A stretch of 64,000 nt of DNA from Novosphingobium naphthalenivorans NBRC 102051 (GCF_001590985.1 NZ_BCTX01000012.1:18180-82179); one strand, 5' to 3'; numbered from the stretch's first letter, positions 53,286 to 63,989 are shown. A program made the numbers and translations. The notes: generated by a model not told the origin, from the letters alone.

Positions 53286-56200
53286 TCAAGTCGCCAGTCG
53301 CGCCCTGACTTCGATCTCAGCGCCATCTGTCGGGAATGGGATACCGTCTGTCCCCCGGCGCACGCCATTGACGGTGAGTTCCACGTTTCCACGCCCCAGA
53401 TGATCGGGATCGTCGACGTGCACCGAAATCGTGCCGGCGGGACCGCGCAAAACGGCTCGGAAGCCGCCCCACGAGGGAGGAATGGACGGTGCAATCGTCA
53501 GGTGGCCATCGACAAGTCTCAAGCCCAGAATGCCCTCGACAGCTAGACGCCACGCCCATCCTGCTGCCCCGGTATACCAGCTCCAGCCGCCGCGCCCGCT
53601 ATGGGGGTCGGCAGCAGAGATATCGCCTGCGACGACATAGGGCTCGAGCGCATAGCGTTCCGCCTTTGCCTTCTCGTCGGAGCGTCGAACGGGATTGATC
53701 ATATCGAAGATGGCGAACGCCTTATCGGACTCCCCTTGTTCGGCAAACGCCATGCCAAGCCAGGCGGCGGCATGCGAATATTGCCCCCCGTTTTCGCGAA
53801 TGCCCGGCGGATAGGCCTTGATATAACCCGGATCGCGCGCGCCCTTATCGAAAGCCGGCCAGAGGAGGCGCGCCAGCTTGTGTTCCGAACTCACCAGTTC
53901 CCGCCACGCAGCGTCCAATGCCTGCCGCACGCGCTCTGGTTCAGCACCCGCAAAGGCCGCCCAGGACTGAGAAATGGAATCAATCCGGCACTCGTCATTG
54001 GTCGCCGAACCGAGCGGATGTCCTTCGTCATCATATGCGCGCCGATACCATGCGCCGTCCCATCCAGCTTCTTCGGCACGTTCTCGCAGTTCCCGCGCCC
54101 GCTCGGCCCAACGCAATGCGCTCATTCCTCGTCCGGCGCGCCTGCTGACATCGGCAAACAGGTCCGCAGTGACCGAGCCGAACCAGGCGAGCCAGATGCT
54201 CTCGCCACGACCCTCGCGACCCAATCGGTCCATTCCGTCATTCCAATCGCCGGCGCCCATGAGCGGCAACCCGTTGGAACCTGCGGTCAGCCCATGCTCC
54301 AGGGCCCGTTCGCAATGATCAATCAGCGGCCGCAGGGTGCCCGCTGCATCAAAGCGGGCGTAGCGGTTTTCCTCCTCAGGTTTGAGCGGCGGCGCATCCA
54401 GGAAGGGAATCTCTTCATCGAGGATGGTGAGATCGCCCGTCGCCTGCACATAGGTGCCGACCGCATAGGGCAGCCAAATGAGGTCGTCAGAACAACGTGT
54501 CCGCACCCCTCGATCCGAGGGCGGGTGCCACCAATGGAGGACGTCGCCCTGCGTGAACTGATGCCCGGCGCATTGGAGGATATGCGCGCGGGTTCGTTCT
54601 GGCTCGATGTGGAGCAGCGCCAGCACGTCCTGCAGCTGATCGCGAAAGCCGATTGCACCGCTGGACTGATAGAAACCGGTTCGGGCGAGCACCCGCGACG
54701 ACAGGCTCTGATAAATAAGCCAGCGATTGACCATGAGATCGAAGGCGGGGTCGGGCGTGGACACTTCGACAGCACCCAGGATGCCGTTCCAGTGACGCTC
54801 AAGCGTCTGCAGGGCCTGTTCGGCCGCATGGGACGAGCTCCAGCGCCGTGCCAGTTCTCTTGCCGAGGCGTGATCTGCTCCTTGCCCCAGGACGAAGATG
54901 ATTTCCTCGCTCGCGCCAGGAGCGAGCTCCAGATGAACCTGATAGGCGCCACACGGATCGCCTCCCGCCACGAGCTTGCCGCTCAAGCCCCAGCGTCGCA
55001 GTGCGTCCGGATCAGATGGGTCGCCCTCCGGCCCGAGAAATTCGCGACGATCGGTTGTGAACCCATGGGGAGGCCGGCTTGCGGTGAGAAACGCAACCCG
55101 TTCCGCGAAATCCTCATTCCAGCGATTCATGGCCAGAAGCGCCTGCGCGGCTGGATCATAATCACACACGATATGGGGCCGTGCGATGCTTGGGAGCGCT
55201 CCCAGCAGCCATTCGGCATAATAGGTCGAGGTGAGACGCCGGTGTCGGTTCTCAAGGTTGCAGAGTCGCAACCGGACGATTTTCACCGGAGCGTCCAAGG
55301 GAACGAACACCAGCATTTCCTGGTCCAGCCCGTGCGACTTCTGCGTCCATCGCGTATAGCCGGCCCCATGCCGCACTTGGCAAGCCGACGAATGCCCTGC
55401 GGGGGCAGGCGTCACGGTCCAGACCGAGGCCGTTTCTTCATCACGCAGATAGAGGGTCTCGACAGGCGGGTCCGACACGGGATCGTTTGTCCAGGGCGTC
55501 AGGCGGTTCTCACCGCTGTTGATCGCCCAACTGAAGCCCCCGCCGGCTTCGCTGACCAGTGTGCCGAACTCATCGTTGGCGAGGACATTGCACCAGGGTG
55601 CGGGCGTGGCTTCGCCAGGATCAAGGTGGATGACATATTCTCGTCCATCCGGCGTGAAACCGCCGAACCCGTTGTTGAAGCGAAGATCCTTCGGGCGTTC
55701 CAGCACATCAACGGCAGTCTGATCGAACGGAAGCGCTGCCCAAAAGCGCGGCAGCGATGGGGGCGCCTCAAACGCCGGAAACAGCTGGTCCTCCAGTGCC
55801 CCCCTCTGCTCATCAAGGATAACGCAGGCAGCGCTCTCCAGCAGTTTCACTTGGTCCGGTCCGATCTGGTCACGAAAGAGAAGGTGAATGCCGCCTTTGC
55901 GGCCAAGCATTTCCGTTGCACCGATCTGCCGGAGCAGGGCAACAACGTCGTCCCGGATCGGCTCGACATAAGCCGACCCACCAGTCTGAAGGATCACAAG
56001 ATCGACCTGAAGCCCGTGCCGGCGCCATAGCTGATGGCCGCCGATCAGTTGTTGCGCCAGCAAGCCGCCGGTACCTGTGGTTCGCAACATCAAAATTGGA
56101 AGGTCGCCGGAGAGAGCCATTCCCCACAGATGCGATTGCCCTAAGTGGTTGGCGTTGAGCGTGGCGGCATCACCGCGCAGCGCTCCGTGCGGATAGACAA

Positions 56201-59200
56201 GGAGCGAGGCGAGCGCCTGTAGCGCCGGCAGGCTGGCGGACTCAATCTGGACACGCTCAAGGGCGCGCGCGCTCGCTCCAAGGGCGTCGTGCAATGCCCA
56301 GTTGACCGCAGCCAAGGTCGAATAGCGTTCCGCCAGGTCAACCGCGCCCTCTCTGGTCGCGGCTGCCACGGCCATGAAGCAGAGTTCGCGCGTCTCATAG
56401 GGCTGTAGTGTAACCCCGAGCTGCAGCGCCATGATCGGGTCCAAAGTCCAACCCGAGCTGTTAGAAAGAGCCATCCGCGCGCCCGGCGGGAAGCGCAAAT
56501 CGCCGTTTCGGCCAATAAACCGGTTGCGGTCCGATTCATAGCCCAACGGCTGGACCGGACCTTGAGCATCGACCGCGAAGTGCAAGAGCAGGGGCGGCGT
56601 CTCATGTGGCGCGCGGGCGCGCCGGCGGAACAACAAACCACCCAAATGAGCGATATATTCGCTGCCAACAAACAGCTTGCTGAAAGCAGGGTGCCGCTCG
56701 TCATCCATTGGCGCACCGAGAACGACTTCGCCGTAGCTCGTCACACGCAATGCTCGCGCTTGGGGGCCTTCATTGACAAGCGTGAGGCGACGAACCTCGA
56801 TGTCGTCGCCCGCGATGACTGCCACCTCGAGGTTTAGCACAATCCCGTGATCGCGTCGGTGAAATTCCGCCATGTGGGGATGAAAGGTGACGCGGTACTC
56901 CTCGGGCAGCGCTCCTGTGGGCTGTCGCGCCGCCGACCACAAGGCCCCGCTCTCATCGTCGGCCAGATAGATCCAATAGCCGTTGGCATCCCGCGTGCCA
57001 TCGGCGACGAAGCGCGTGAGCGCGTTGTGGTGCCAGCGCAGGCCCCCGCCGCCGGCTTCCGAGATCCAGCTCGACAGGGGACCATTCCCCAGCAGGTGGA
57101 CCTGCGGAAAGGCAGTGGCCGGCGGTGACGTCCAGGCTGCGGGAATCCGCAGCGGCGCCCCTCGTCCCAGGGGACGGTCGCGTTCCTCGAGCCGCTCCAT
57201 CTCCGCAGGAATTTCGTGCGGAACGCGCTCGCTGAGCAGCAGCGAGACCGTCCGCATTCTCGGATCCGCAGTGAAGCGTTGCACAAGAATATCGTCGAGC
57301 AACACATTGCCAATGGAACTCAGAATCATTCCCTGGTGGTGTGCCATGTAGGCATGGACAGCGGTGAATTTGCCCTGCGACACTCGATCGGACGTGAAAT
57401 CGAGCGCTTCGAAAAGACCGTAGCGGCCGCTGGCGCCAAGCCGGACGAGCTCTTTCAGATTGGCCACAGCTTGAGTTGGCGCGACGGGCAACCCAAGAGC
57501 CGACGCATAAGGAGCAATTACCATATCGCGACCAAGTCCCCGCTTCAGACCAAGCGCAGGCACTCCGAAGGCCTGGTACCGATAGTGATGTTCGGGATCT
57601 CGCGCGGAATATGCGGACTCGGAAATGCCCCAAGGAAGTCGGTGGCTTTCCCCATAACGTCGCTGGATTTCAACGGCGCGCCGTTCGCTCTCGCCGAGCA
57701 GCGTGCGTGTTCTCGAACTGAGCAACATGCGCGGCATCAGATATTCGAACATCGAGCCGTTCCAGGAGATCAGCAGAAGTCCGCCATCTGCCCGCGTCAG
57801 CGCACGGCCAAGATGAAACCAGTGTTCAACAGGCACATCACCCTTGGCGATCGCGAAAAAACTGGCAAGACGGGCTTCCGATGCAAGGAGGTCGTAATAA
57901 TGTAGATCGGCTCGGCCGGAACTCGCATTATATCCGATCCGGAAGAGGCGCCGATCTTCGTCATAAAGAGGCTTGAATTCCATGGCATAGGCCAATTCGC
58001 GCGCCTGGTCGGCAAGGCGAAGGAGGTCATTGGCAGGTGCTGGGCTTGTTTCGGCATCGTTCCACATAGAGCGTGACTGATAGCGAAGCCTGTCGAGAAA
58101 TCCGTGCAGGTCGCGCAACACATCCATTGGCGGTGAAGACGCAGCCTCGATCACTTTAGCCAGGGCGTGCTCGAGTTGCGGAATGCGAGTCTCGCAAAGT
58201 TCGCGAAGCCCGTTGGTCCAGCTTTCCGGCGCCTGTTTCAACGACATGATGCGGGCGCGGATGTCACTTGTCCATTGCCGCAAAGCCTCGCCGTTCCATC
58301 CCGCGGCCGTTTCGTCGAGCAGGTCGAGCACATCGACGAGGCCGTCCCAGCGTTGGGCTTCGAGGCGGTTTCCCTCGCACGCATTATGCAGCGCCTCCGC
58401 ATAGGCAACCAGGCAGACTGCGAGATTTCCGCTGTCGACAGTCGAGACGTAGCGTGGCTCCAGCGACGCCAACGTTCTGGTATCATACCAGTTATAGAAA
58501 TGACCGCGATAGCGCTCCATGCGGGCGAGCGATCCAAACAGGTTCGCGGTCCTCGCAGCCAGTTCTGTTCGTCCCAGGTAACCGAGATCCCAGGCCGTTG
58601 CAGTCGAAAGAAGCAGCATCCCGATATTGGTCGGCGATGTGCGATGGGCTAGCTCCTCGTGAGGAGCGCCTTGATAATTGTCAGGCGGCAGCCAATTGTC
58701 CTCGGGACCGGCAAAAGTCTCGAAATAAAACCAGGTCCTGCGCGCGAGCATCCGAAGAAAGGTTGTGTCGCCAGGCGAAAGCGGCTCGCGCTCCTCCTTG
58801 CGCTGCTGTCCAATGAACCAGGTGATTTCGGGCGCAACTATCCAGATGATGAGGAGCGGGAGTGCCGACAGGAGTGTGTCCGGCCGCATCACCACCAATC
58901 CCATGGCAAGTCCAACGCTGACCGTCGGGCCGAGCCACATCTGGCTCCAAATTCGCGCCCGGGTGCGGTGCGCGCGCAGGCGCGACGCCTCATGGGCTGC
59001 AGTCGTCCATTCGAGCAGTTTGCGACGGGTGACAAGCAGCCGCCAGAGCGTAAGCCCGATCGCCCGTAGCGACAAGAGAGCTTCGTGAGGCAGATAGACG
59101 ATGGCAAGAAGCCAGCGCCCCGCCTGGTCACGAAGTTGCGGGAGCAGCCCGTGCGCCGACCCGCGCCGCTGCCCGCGCGCGAGCCCGCTGACCAGATCGG

Positions 59201-61481
59201 CGAATAGCTGTCCGGCCGGTGTGAAAAAGACAAGCAATGTCCAGAACCAGGCTTGTCCCGGAAGCACCAGCCACCCCGCCAGGGCAAGAAGGAATGTGGC
59301 TGGTGCCACAAGGCTACGGCGAAGATTGTCGATGATCTTCCAGCGATCAATACCCGAGAGCCGGTTCGCAACCTTTGTCCCATCAGCCGTTGGAACCTTG
59401 GGAGCAAGCCATGGCAAGAGCTGCCAGTCTCCGCGAATCCAACGATGCAGCCGACGCGCATATTCAAGATAGCTGCGCGGGAACCCTTCGTAGAGGACGA
59501 TATCGGTCGCAAGCGCAACCCGGCCGTGCGCACCCTCAAACAGATCATGACTGAGAATAGCATTCTCAGGAACGCGAGCGTCAACGCTACGGTGAAAGGC
59601 CTCTACATCGTAAATACCTTTCCCGACAAAGATTCCGGCCCCGAACAGATCCTGATAGACGTCCGAGACCGCGCGGCTGTAGATATCGATCGACGTATCG
59701 CCCGTGAACAGACGCGCAAACAGCGTTCGCGAGCCACTCTGCGGCGATATTTCCACCCGCGGCTGGATGATCGAATAGCCGCTGGTGATCGCACCGGTTG
59801 CGGGGTCTATCTGCGCCCGGTTGAGCGGGTGCGCAAGCGCGCCGACCAGCTTGGACACCGATCCGGCCGGCAGGATCGTGTCGCCATCGACGGTAACGAC
59901 GAACCGCACGCCGGTGGGACCGGGACGATCGCCAACATGAAGGGAAAAAGCCGAAGAGTCGCCGTCCACCAGCATGCGGTTGAACTGTTCGAGCTTCCCG
60001 CGCTTCCGCTCCCAGGCGAGCCAGCAGCCCTCGGCCGGATTATAGCGTCTGGGCCGCAGCAGCAGGTGGAACGGACCGCCGCCAGTGCCAGCATATCGCG
60101 CGTTGAGCGCGCGGACCCCCTCGCTGAGCGCCTGTTCGATGTCGTCATCGAGAGGGGTGTGCTCCGTATCAGCGTCAGCGAGATCGGCCAGCAGAACAAT
60201 TTGTAGCATCGGATCAAGATTAGAGAGCCAATGAGTCTCCATTTGCTCAAGGAAGACTGGCACCTCGGACGCACGCGCAACAATCGTCGGAATGACGATC
60301 AAGGTCGGACAATCTCCCGGCAACCCCTCGCTGCAATCGAGCTTGTTGAGCACGCGCGGCGGGAAAATCCGCGTGATCGCCCAGTGAAGCAGAGTGATTG
60401 CCAGCACAGACGCCGGAATGAACGTCAGGGAGAGACCGCCGAGCCAGCCAGGAAGTCTGGAATCGATCCACCACAGGTAAGACGCGGGCAGAAACAGGGC
60501 GCCAGCCCAGAAAACGACGAGCGCCGAGAAGTAAAACAGGCCGGGACTTTCAAGCGCTGCATTTCGCCAGCGCCAATCCAAGGGGAGACGCGCGCCAAGT
60601 TGACGCCGGAACGCAGCGCGCCCGTCCCCGACAAGCCAATAGCCGACGTGACGTTGCGGCAGCTCGGCTTGCGCCGACTTCGCCGCATCGACTGCGCCCC
60701 GCGCAACCTCGGCTTCATCCTTCGCAGCATAGCGCGCAAGTTCCTCGACGACGCGCCGATAACGGTCGCGGCTTTGAAAATCCATTCGCTCATAGAAGCC
60801 TGACGGATCGGTTCGGAGAATCTCTTCGACGCAGCTGACCTGATCGAAGAAATCCTCCCAGGAAATCGCTTCGATGAGCCCAAGATTGGCGATCGCGCGC
60901 CCGACCTGCTCCGTCGCCTCGAGCGAATGCGGTTCGGTCGCCCAGTGTGACGGGCGAAACGGCACGGTCAGGCAATCGCAAAATATTTGCGTGAGCGTGG
61001 AAACGAGAATCTCGACGCAGGCGATACGAAGCATCGTGGGAAAAGCCCACAGTTCGGCAATCGATAGCGGTGACTTTCGCTGATAGCTCTGCAGAAATCG
61101 GACCAGAGTCCCCGAGGAGATCTGCATTCGTGTGAGACGCAGCAGGTGATGCGCGAGGACAAACACACGTGGCGAGGCTGCGCCCCCATCGTCAGCCAAA
61201 GCAGGCAACCGCTCGTAGAAGCTTGCGGGGAGATCCTGTTCTATCTGCCGCAGCGCACGGTGCACCTGATAGTCGTTGTCCAGCAGCCATTCGGCAGCCT
61301 TGCTCGCTTCGGGAGCAGCGGTCGTGCATGCCAGACGCGCATCATGCAGCCATTGAGCGACCGCGCCAACCTGGGACCAGGCCGGAATCGGTCGCGGGCT
61401 GGCAGTCGAGATGCGGTGTGTCTGGCTAAGCTCCTCAGCCGCGTGAAGGAGCGCCACGGATTCCGGTGAAACGTCTGCCAC
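53286..61481 (-). CDS. ndvB: Cyclic beta-1,2-glucan synthase (GT84-GH94)
   Basis: 2731 residues, close to ChvB/NdvB (about 2830). GTG start overlaps the Usp stop (TAGTG). Order: N-terminal region with two helices (about 310-360: YFSALVVFWAGALFLP; IPASVLAITLLHW); glycosyltransferase core (about 390-700) with VVTVDGDTILPAGS and RRLHRWIRGDWQLLPW; further helices around 735-880; glycoamylase-like middle (about 950-1400; RYVSTVDSGNLAVCLVAY); C-terminal GH94 phosphorylase domain with LMGAGDWNDGMDRLG and ENGGQYSHAAAW. It polymerises UDP-glucose at the inner membrane and trims and cyclises the chain. Osmoregulated periplasmic glucan gives envelope and osmotic protection. No frameshift was seen. Confidence 0.96.
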   Translation of the reverse strand: MADVSPESVALLHAAEELSQTHRISTASPRPIPAWSQVGAVAQWLHDARLACTTAAPEASKAAEWLLDNDYQVHRALRQIEQDLPASFYERLPALADDGGAASPRVFVLAHHLLRLTRMQISSGTLVRFLQSYQRKSPLSIAELWAFPTMLRIACVEILVSTLTQIFCDCLTVPFRPSHWATEPHSLEATEQVGRAIANLGLIEAISWEDFFDQVSCVEEILRTDPSGFYERMDFQSRDRYRRVVEELARYAAKDEAEVARGAVDAAKSAQAELPQRHVGYWLVGDGRAAFRRQLGARLPLDWRWRNAALESPGLFYFSALVVFWAGALFLPASYLWWIDSRLPGWLGGLSLTFIPASVLAITLLHWAITRIFPPRVLNKLDCSEGLPGDCPTLIVIPTIVARASEVPVFLEQMETHWLSNLDPMLQIVLLADLADADTEHTPLDDDIEQALSEGVRALNARYAGTGGGPFHLLLRPRRYNPAEGCWLAWERKRGKLEQFNRMLVDGDSSAFSLHVGDRPGPTGVRFVVTVDGDTILPAGSVSKLVGALAHPLNRAQIDPATGAITSGYSIIQPRVEISPQSGSRTLFARLFTGDTSIDIYSRAVSDVYQDLFGAGIFVGKGIYDVEAFHRSVDARVPENAILSHDLFEGAHGRVALATDIVLYEGFPRSYLEYARRLHRWIRGDWQLLPWLAPKVPTADGTKVANRLSGIDRWKIIDNLRRSLVAPATFLLALAGWLVLPGQAWFWTLLVFFTPAGQLFADLVSGLARGQRRGSAHGLLPQLRDQAGRWLLAIVYLPHEALLSLRAIGLTLWRLLVTRRKLLEWTTAAHEASRLRAHRTRARIWSQMWLGPTVSVGLAMGLVVMRPDTLLSALPLLIIWIVAPEITWFIGQQRKEEREPLSPGDTTFLRMLARRTWFYFETFAGPEDNWLPPDNYQGAPHEELAHRTSPTNIGMLLLSTATAWDLGYLGRTELAARTANLFGSLARMERYRGHFYNWYDTRTLASLEPRYVSTVDSGNLAVCLVAYAEALHNACEGNRLEAQRWDGLVDVLDLLDETAAGWNGEALRQWTSDIRARIMSLKQAPESWTNGLRELCETRIPQLEHALAKVIEAASSPPMDVLRDLHGFLDRLRYQSRSMWNDAETSPAPANDLLRLADQARELAYAMEFKPLYDEDRRLFRIGYNASSGRADLHYYDLLASEARLASFFAIAKGDVPVEHWFHLGRALTRADGGLLLISWNGSMFEYLMPRMLLSSRTRTLLGESERRAVEIQRRYGESHRLPWGISESAYSARDPEHHYRYQAFGVPALGLKRGLGRDMVIAPYASALGLPVAPTQAVANLKELVRLGASGRYGLFEALDFTSDRVSQGKFTAVHAYMAHHQGMILSSIGNVLLDDILVQRFTADPRMRTVSLLLSERVPHEIPAEMERLEERDRPLGRGAPLRIPAAWTSPPATAFPQVHLLGNGPLSSWISEAGGGGLRWHHNALTRFVADGTRDANGYWIYLADDESGALWSAARQPTGALPEEYRVTFHPHMAEFHRRDHGIVLNLEVAVIAGDDIEVRRLTLVNEGPQARALRVTSYGEVVLGAPMDDERHPAFSKLFVGSEYIAHLGGLLFRRRARAPHETPPLLLHFAVDAQGPVQPLGYESDRNRFIGRNGDLRFPPGARMALSNSSGWTLDPIMALQLGVTLQPYETRELCFMAVAAATREGAVDLAERYSTLAAVNWALHDALGASARALERVQIESASLPALQALASLLVYPHGALRGDAATLNANHLGQSHLWGMALSGDLPILMLRTTGTGGLLAQQLIGGHQLWRRHGLQVDLVILQTGGSAYVEPIRDDVVALLRQIGATEMLGRKGGIHLLFRDQIGPDQVKLLESAACVILDEQRGALEDQLFPAFEAPPSLPRFWAALPFDQTAVDVLERPKDLRFNNGFGGFTPDGREYVIHLDPGEATPAPWCNVLANDEFGTLVSEAGGGFSWAINSGENRLTPWTNDPVSDPPVETLYLRDEETASVWTVTPAPAGHSSACQVRHGAGYTRWTQKSHGLDQEMLVFVPLDAPVKIVRLRLCNLENRHRRLTSTYYAEWLLGALPSIARPHIVCDYDPAAQALLAMNRWNEDFAERVAFLTASRPPHGFTTDRREFLGPEGDPSDPDALRRWGLSGKLVAGGDPCGAYQVHLELAPGASEEIIFVLGQGADHASARELARRWSSSHAAEQALQTLERHWNGILGAVEVSTPDPAFDLMVNRWLIYQSLSSRVLARTGFYQSSGAIGFRDQLQDVLALLHIEPERTRAHILQCAGHQFTQGDVLHWWHPPSDRGVRTRCSDDLIWLPYAVGTYVQATGDLTILDEEIPFLDAPPLKPEEENRYARFDAAGTLRPLIDHCERALEHGLTAGSNGLPLMGAGDWNDGMDRLGREGRGESIWLAWFGSVTADLFADVSRRAGRGMSALRWAERARELRERAEEAGWDGAWYRRAYDDEGHPLGSATNDECRIDSISQSWAAFAGAEPERVRQALDAAWRELVSSEHKLARLLWPAFDKGARDPGYIKAYPPGIRENGGQYSHAAAWLGMAFAEQGESDKAFAIFDMINPVRRSDEKAKAERYALEPYVVAGDISAADPHSGRGGWSWYTGAAGWAWRLAVEGILGLRLVDGHLTIAPSIPPSWGGFRAVLRGPAGTISVHVDDPDHLGRGNVELTVNGVRRGTDGIPFPTDGAEIEVRARLAT

Positions 61482-62539
61482 TATTGCGCGAGTTGACTGC
61501 GTCCCGAAGGCGCGAGACTCGGGCCTTCAAGAGTACGTTCTGCCGCGTCTATATGGAAATTTGGGCGAATGATCAGCACCGGGCACGGAGCGTGTTTCGC
61601 GAGATATTCAGTGACACTGCCGCATGCGACATCGCTGAGGTTGCTGTGGCCATGCGATGAGACGACGAGCAGGTCCGCATCGTGCTGAATGGCAAGACGA
61701 CGCAGCCGATTACGGGGATCACCATCTGATTCCACGACGGCCCGGACGGCAAGGCCTTCGTTCAAGAGCCGTGTCCGCAGTCTTTCCAGATAGCTGCGCG
61801 CACGCGCCTCATTATGATCCTTGAGCCTGCTGCATAGCTCGCCAGAACCCGCATGAGGCAGACCATGGTTGATGGTTTCGGCTTTGGCAACGACATGGGT
61901 CAGGATCAGTTCGGCTCCTAGCGCGCGCGCTATGCTTTCGGCGACCGGCAGCACGCTTTCCGCTTGCGGAGAACCATCGAGCGGAAGGACCAGCCTTCGA
62001 TAGGCTACCATCTCGGCGCCATCCGCCTCGCCGGGAATCAGCAGCAGCGAAGCCAAGGCCCGATCGAGAATTTTCTGCACGGTGCTACCCAGTCCCGTGG
62101 AGCCCTCTGTCTCATAGCTGCGCGTCGCCAATGCGAGCAGTGCCCCGGCATGGTCCTGCGCCCAGCCGTTGAGCTGCTGTGCGGGGGACCCGGTTAGCAG
62201 CAACCGGCCGATGTCCATCTCCGGGCCGCGTACCTCAGTGATGATCCGGTCAAGCCGCTCGCCGCATTCGTTCAGGTGAAGGCGCCAATCAAGAGGATCG
62301 GCAGGCAATTCGGCGTTGCGCTTCGATTCTGAAACGTGCGCAAATGTTACCGGCAAACCGAAGATGGCCGCCAGCGCCAGCGCATGTCGGGCAACGACGT
62401 GGCAGTTTGGATCATCGTCGAGGCAGGCCAGAATCTCGGAACGCTGTTTCTCAGCCCTTCTCATGGGTGGCAAACTATCGGGAAAGAAGGCTCGGATCGG
62501 TGCGCGGCCTGAGCTGCCATTGGTTTGGAAATGTGGCAT
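61481..62539 (-). CDS. Tandem universal stress protein
   Basis: 352 residues with two UspA domains: the first (about 30-165) degenerate, with HALALAAIFGLPVTFAHV and RALASLLLIPGE; the second (about 180-325) complete, with YRRLVLPLDGSPQAESVLP and the ATP loop VVSSHGHSNLSDVACGSVTEYL followed by CPVLIIRP. It is cytoplasmic and binds ATP or other nucleotides in the family. The stop is coupled to the glucan synthase start, so this stress protein may tune that gene's production or act on its energy supply. Confidence 0.9.
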   Translation of the reverse strand: MPHFQTNGSSGRAPIRAFFPDSLPPMRRAEKQRSEILACLDDDPNCHVVARHALALAAIFGLPVTFAHVSESKRNAELPADPLDWRLHLNECGERLDRIITEVRGPEMDIGRLLLTGSPAQQLNGWAQDHAGALLALATRSYETEGSTGLGSTVQKILDRALASLLLIPGEADGAEMVAYRRLVLPLDGSPQAESVLPVAESIARALGAELILTHVVAKAETINHGLPHAGSGELCSRLKDHNEARARSYLERLRTRLLNEGLAVRAVVESDGDPRNRLRRLAIQHDADLLVVSSHGHSNLSDVACGSVTEYLAKHAPCPVLIIRPNFHIDAAERTLEGPSLAPSGRSQLAQ

Positions 62540-62942
62540 CGGAACCTCCTTCCGGGCAGGAAAATGTCGATTTCAGACGTCCAAGCAGCAACCATCACTT
62601 GGGCGGCAATGATATACGCGAGATCACCTAACCTCGTCGGTGCCTGACATGTCCTCCGATGATGCTCCATCCAAAGCACGAGACGAAGAGCATGACCAGC
62701 AGCCAATCGATAGACGCGTAGCTCACATTAAAATTACAGTTCGGCTGCTGCAGTCTTCTCGGTGGCGCTAGCCGGCAGATAGCCGCCATGCCCGCGAACA
62801 TCTCGTCTTCATCAGGACTGGCCTGACCAGGTATCCCCGGCGGACGGCGACAGATTAGGAACGGCACCGATGCACATATTGCAAAAACGTCAGTCGCACA
62901 CGAAGCGGAGATGGCGGATTGATCAATAAACTTAGCACGTTT
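62540..62942. other. Upstream region of the Usp-glucan operon
   Basis: 403 bases ahead of the Usp gene. A minus-strand frame ends with a single-helix-like segment (SIDWLLVMLFVSCFGWSIIG, stop TAG near 62628) that could be a 32-residue peptide from GTG about 62726, but no ribosome site is seen. The region should hold the promoter of usp; nothing clearer is visible. Confidence 0.4.
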
Positions 62943-63234
62943 CGAAGCCGGTCTGGAACGCACGGGCGACCGGCTTGCGCTGGCTCTCGTAACCCTCGGA
63001 CTATACATTGCCTCGTCGTTGCTCATGCAGCATAGCATCGGCCCGCGCATCCTGGGCATGCCCCTGCTCGCTCTGGCCGGCTATTTCCTCGCGCTATAGT
63101 ATACCCTGCGCCTCTCGCGCGCGATTGCCCGATCCGGGCGCCTGTGACGGCTTTGCCTCCAGAGCAACCGCATTTTGTCCTGCGGCGGCTGTCGGCTCTC
63201 CAGTGCAAGAAAAGGAGTTGGCGGCGCGAAAATT
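62943..63234 (+). pseudogene. ubiB 3'-end remnant (repeat copy B)
   Basis: Matches 52256-52547 without gaps. The Trp codon TGG in the family's last helix (reading LALW) is TAG here, so even this stub is nonfunctional. There is no 5' part of the gene. The stop codon of the original gene and the downstream spacer are also kept. The copy ends shortly before the second ICMT-like gene. Confidence 0.9.
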
Positions 63235-63338
63235 GTCTGACGGCCACAGGTCTTTTACCAAAGTGCCGAGGATAGCACAGGCTGAGGTTGAACCGGCGAC
63301 TTGGCAAACCAAAACCTTGGTAGACCTGGCTGGACTCG

Positions 63339-63989
63339 TCATTCTGACTGTGATCGAGCAATGAACTGTCGCCACTGGCGACGACCAGGGAAGAACATCG
63401 GGACCCGCGCCCTGTATACGCGATACTGCTCCCCAAACTGGTCAAGCATGCGCTGCTCTTCACGAAGGGAAAGCAGCGTGTAAGTGATGACAATGATAGG
63501 AAACAGCACAATAGAAAAGACCGTAGGCCAATGTACAACACCTTCTCCGAATAGGCCTATGAATAATCCGCTATATTGGGGGTGCCTGACAAAACTGTAC
63601 AGACCGGTCGTCGCAAGCCTCCGATTCTCGTGCGCCCGATAGAGCTCCCGCCATCCCTGAATGAACAGGCCTATACCAACGAAAAGTAGTGCATATCCAA
63701 ATATCATGGAGATCATCATGCCGGTCTCGCCCATACCAAGAAGCGTAGACCATAAATTGGCGTTCAGGTGACTACGGTCCAGATGAAAGAAGCGAACAAG
63801 CAAATAGATTGTCAGGGGAAAGCCATACATTTCCGCATACAGCGCAATGATGAAAGCCTGAACTAGCCCCGCTCCAGCCCATTCTCTCCACGTTTTCGGT
63901 GCAATATAGCGGTAAAAAAGCCAAGATGCGATCACGATCATGATGATCGCGAGCGCCCAGACCCCAGAATGTGCAAATGTTTCGTCCAC
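63339..63989 (-). CDS. Isoprenylcysteine carboxyl methyltransferase-like membrane protein (copy 2)
   Basis: 216 residues from GTG 63989, which has AGGGAAGG upstream close to the window edge. AEMYGFPLTIYL, LATTGLYSFVRHPQYSGL and LREEQRMLDQFGEQYRVYRARVPMF match copy 1 at 39633 (about 40% identity by eye). About five helices. It methylates an unknown substrate. Base composition is distinctly less GC-rich than the glucan gene next to it, hinting at another origin. Confidence 0.88.
   Translation of the reverse strand: MDETFAHSGVWALAIIMIVIASWLFYRYIAPKTWREWAGAGLVQAFIIALYAEMYGFPLTIYLLVRFFHLDRSHLNANLWSTLLGMGETGMMISMIFGYALLFVGIGLFIQGWRELYRAHENRRLATTGLYSFVRHPQYSGLFIGLFGEGVVHWPTVFSIVLFPIIVITYTLLSLREEQRMLDQFGEQYRVYRARVPMFFPGRRQWRQFIARSQSE

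Noticed and set aside
53601..56030. An 809-residue plus-strand open frame
   Set aside because: It is antisense to the GH94 part of the glucan synthase and shows no family features.
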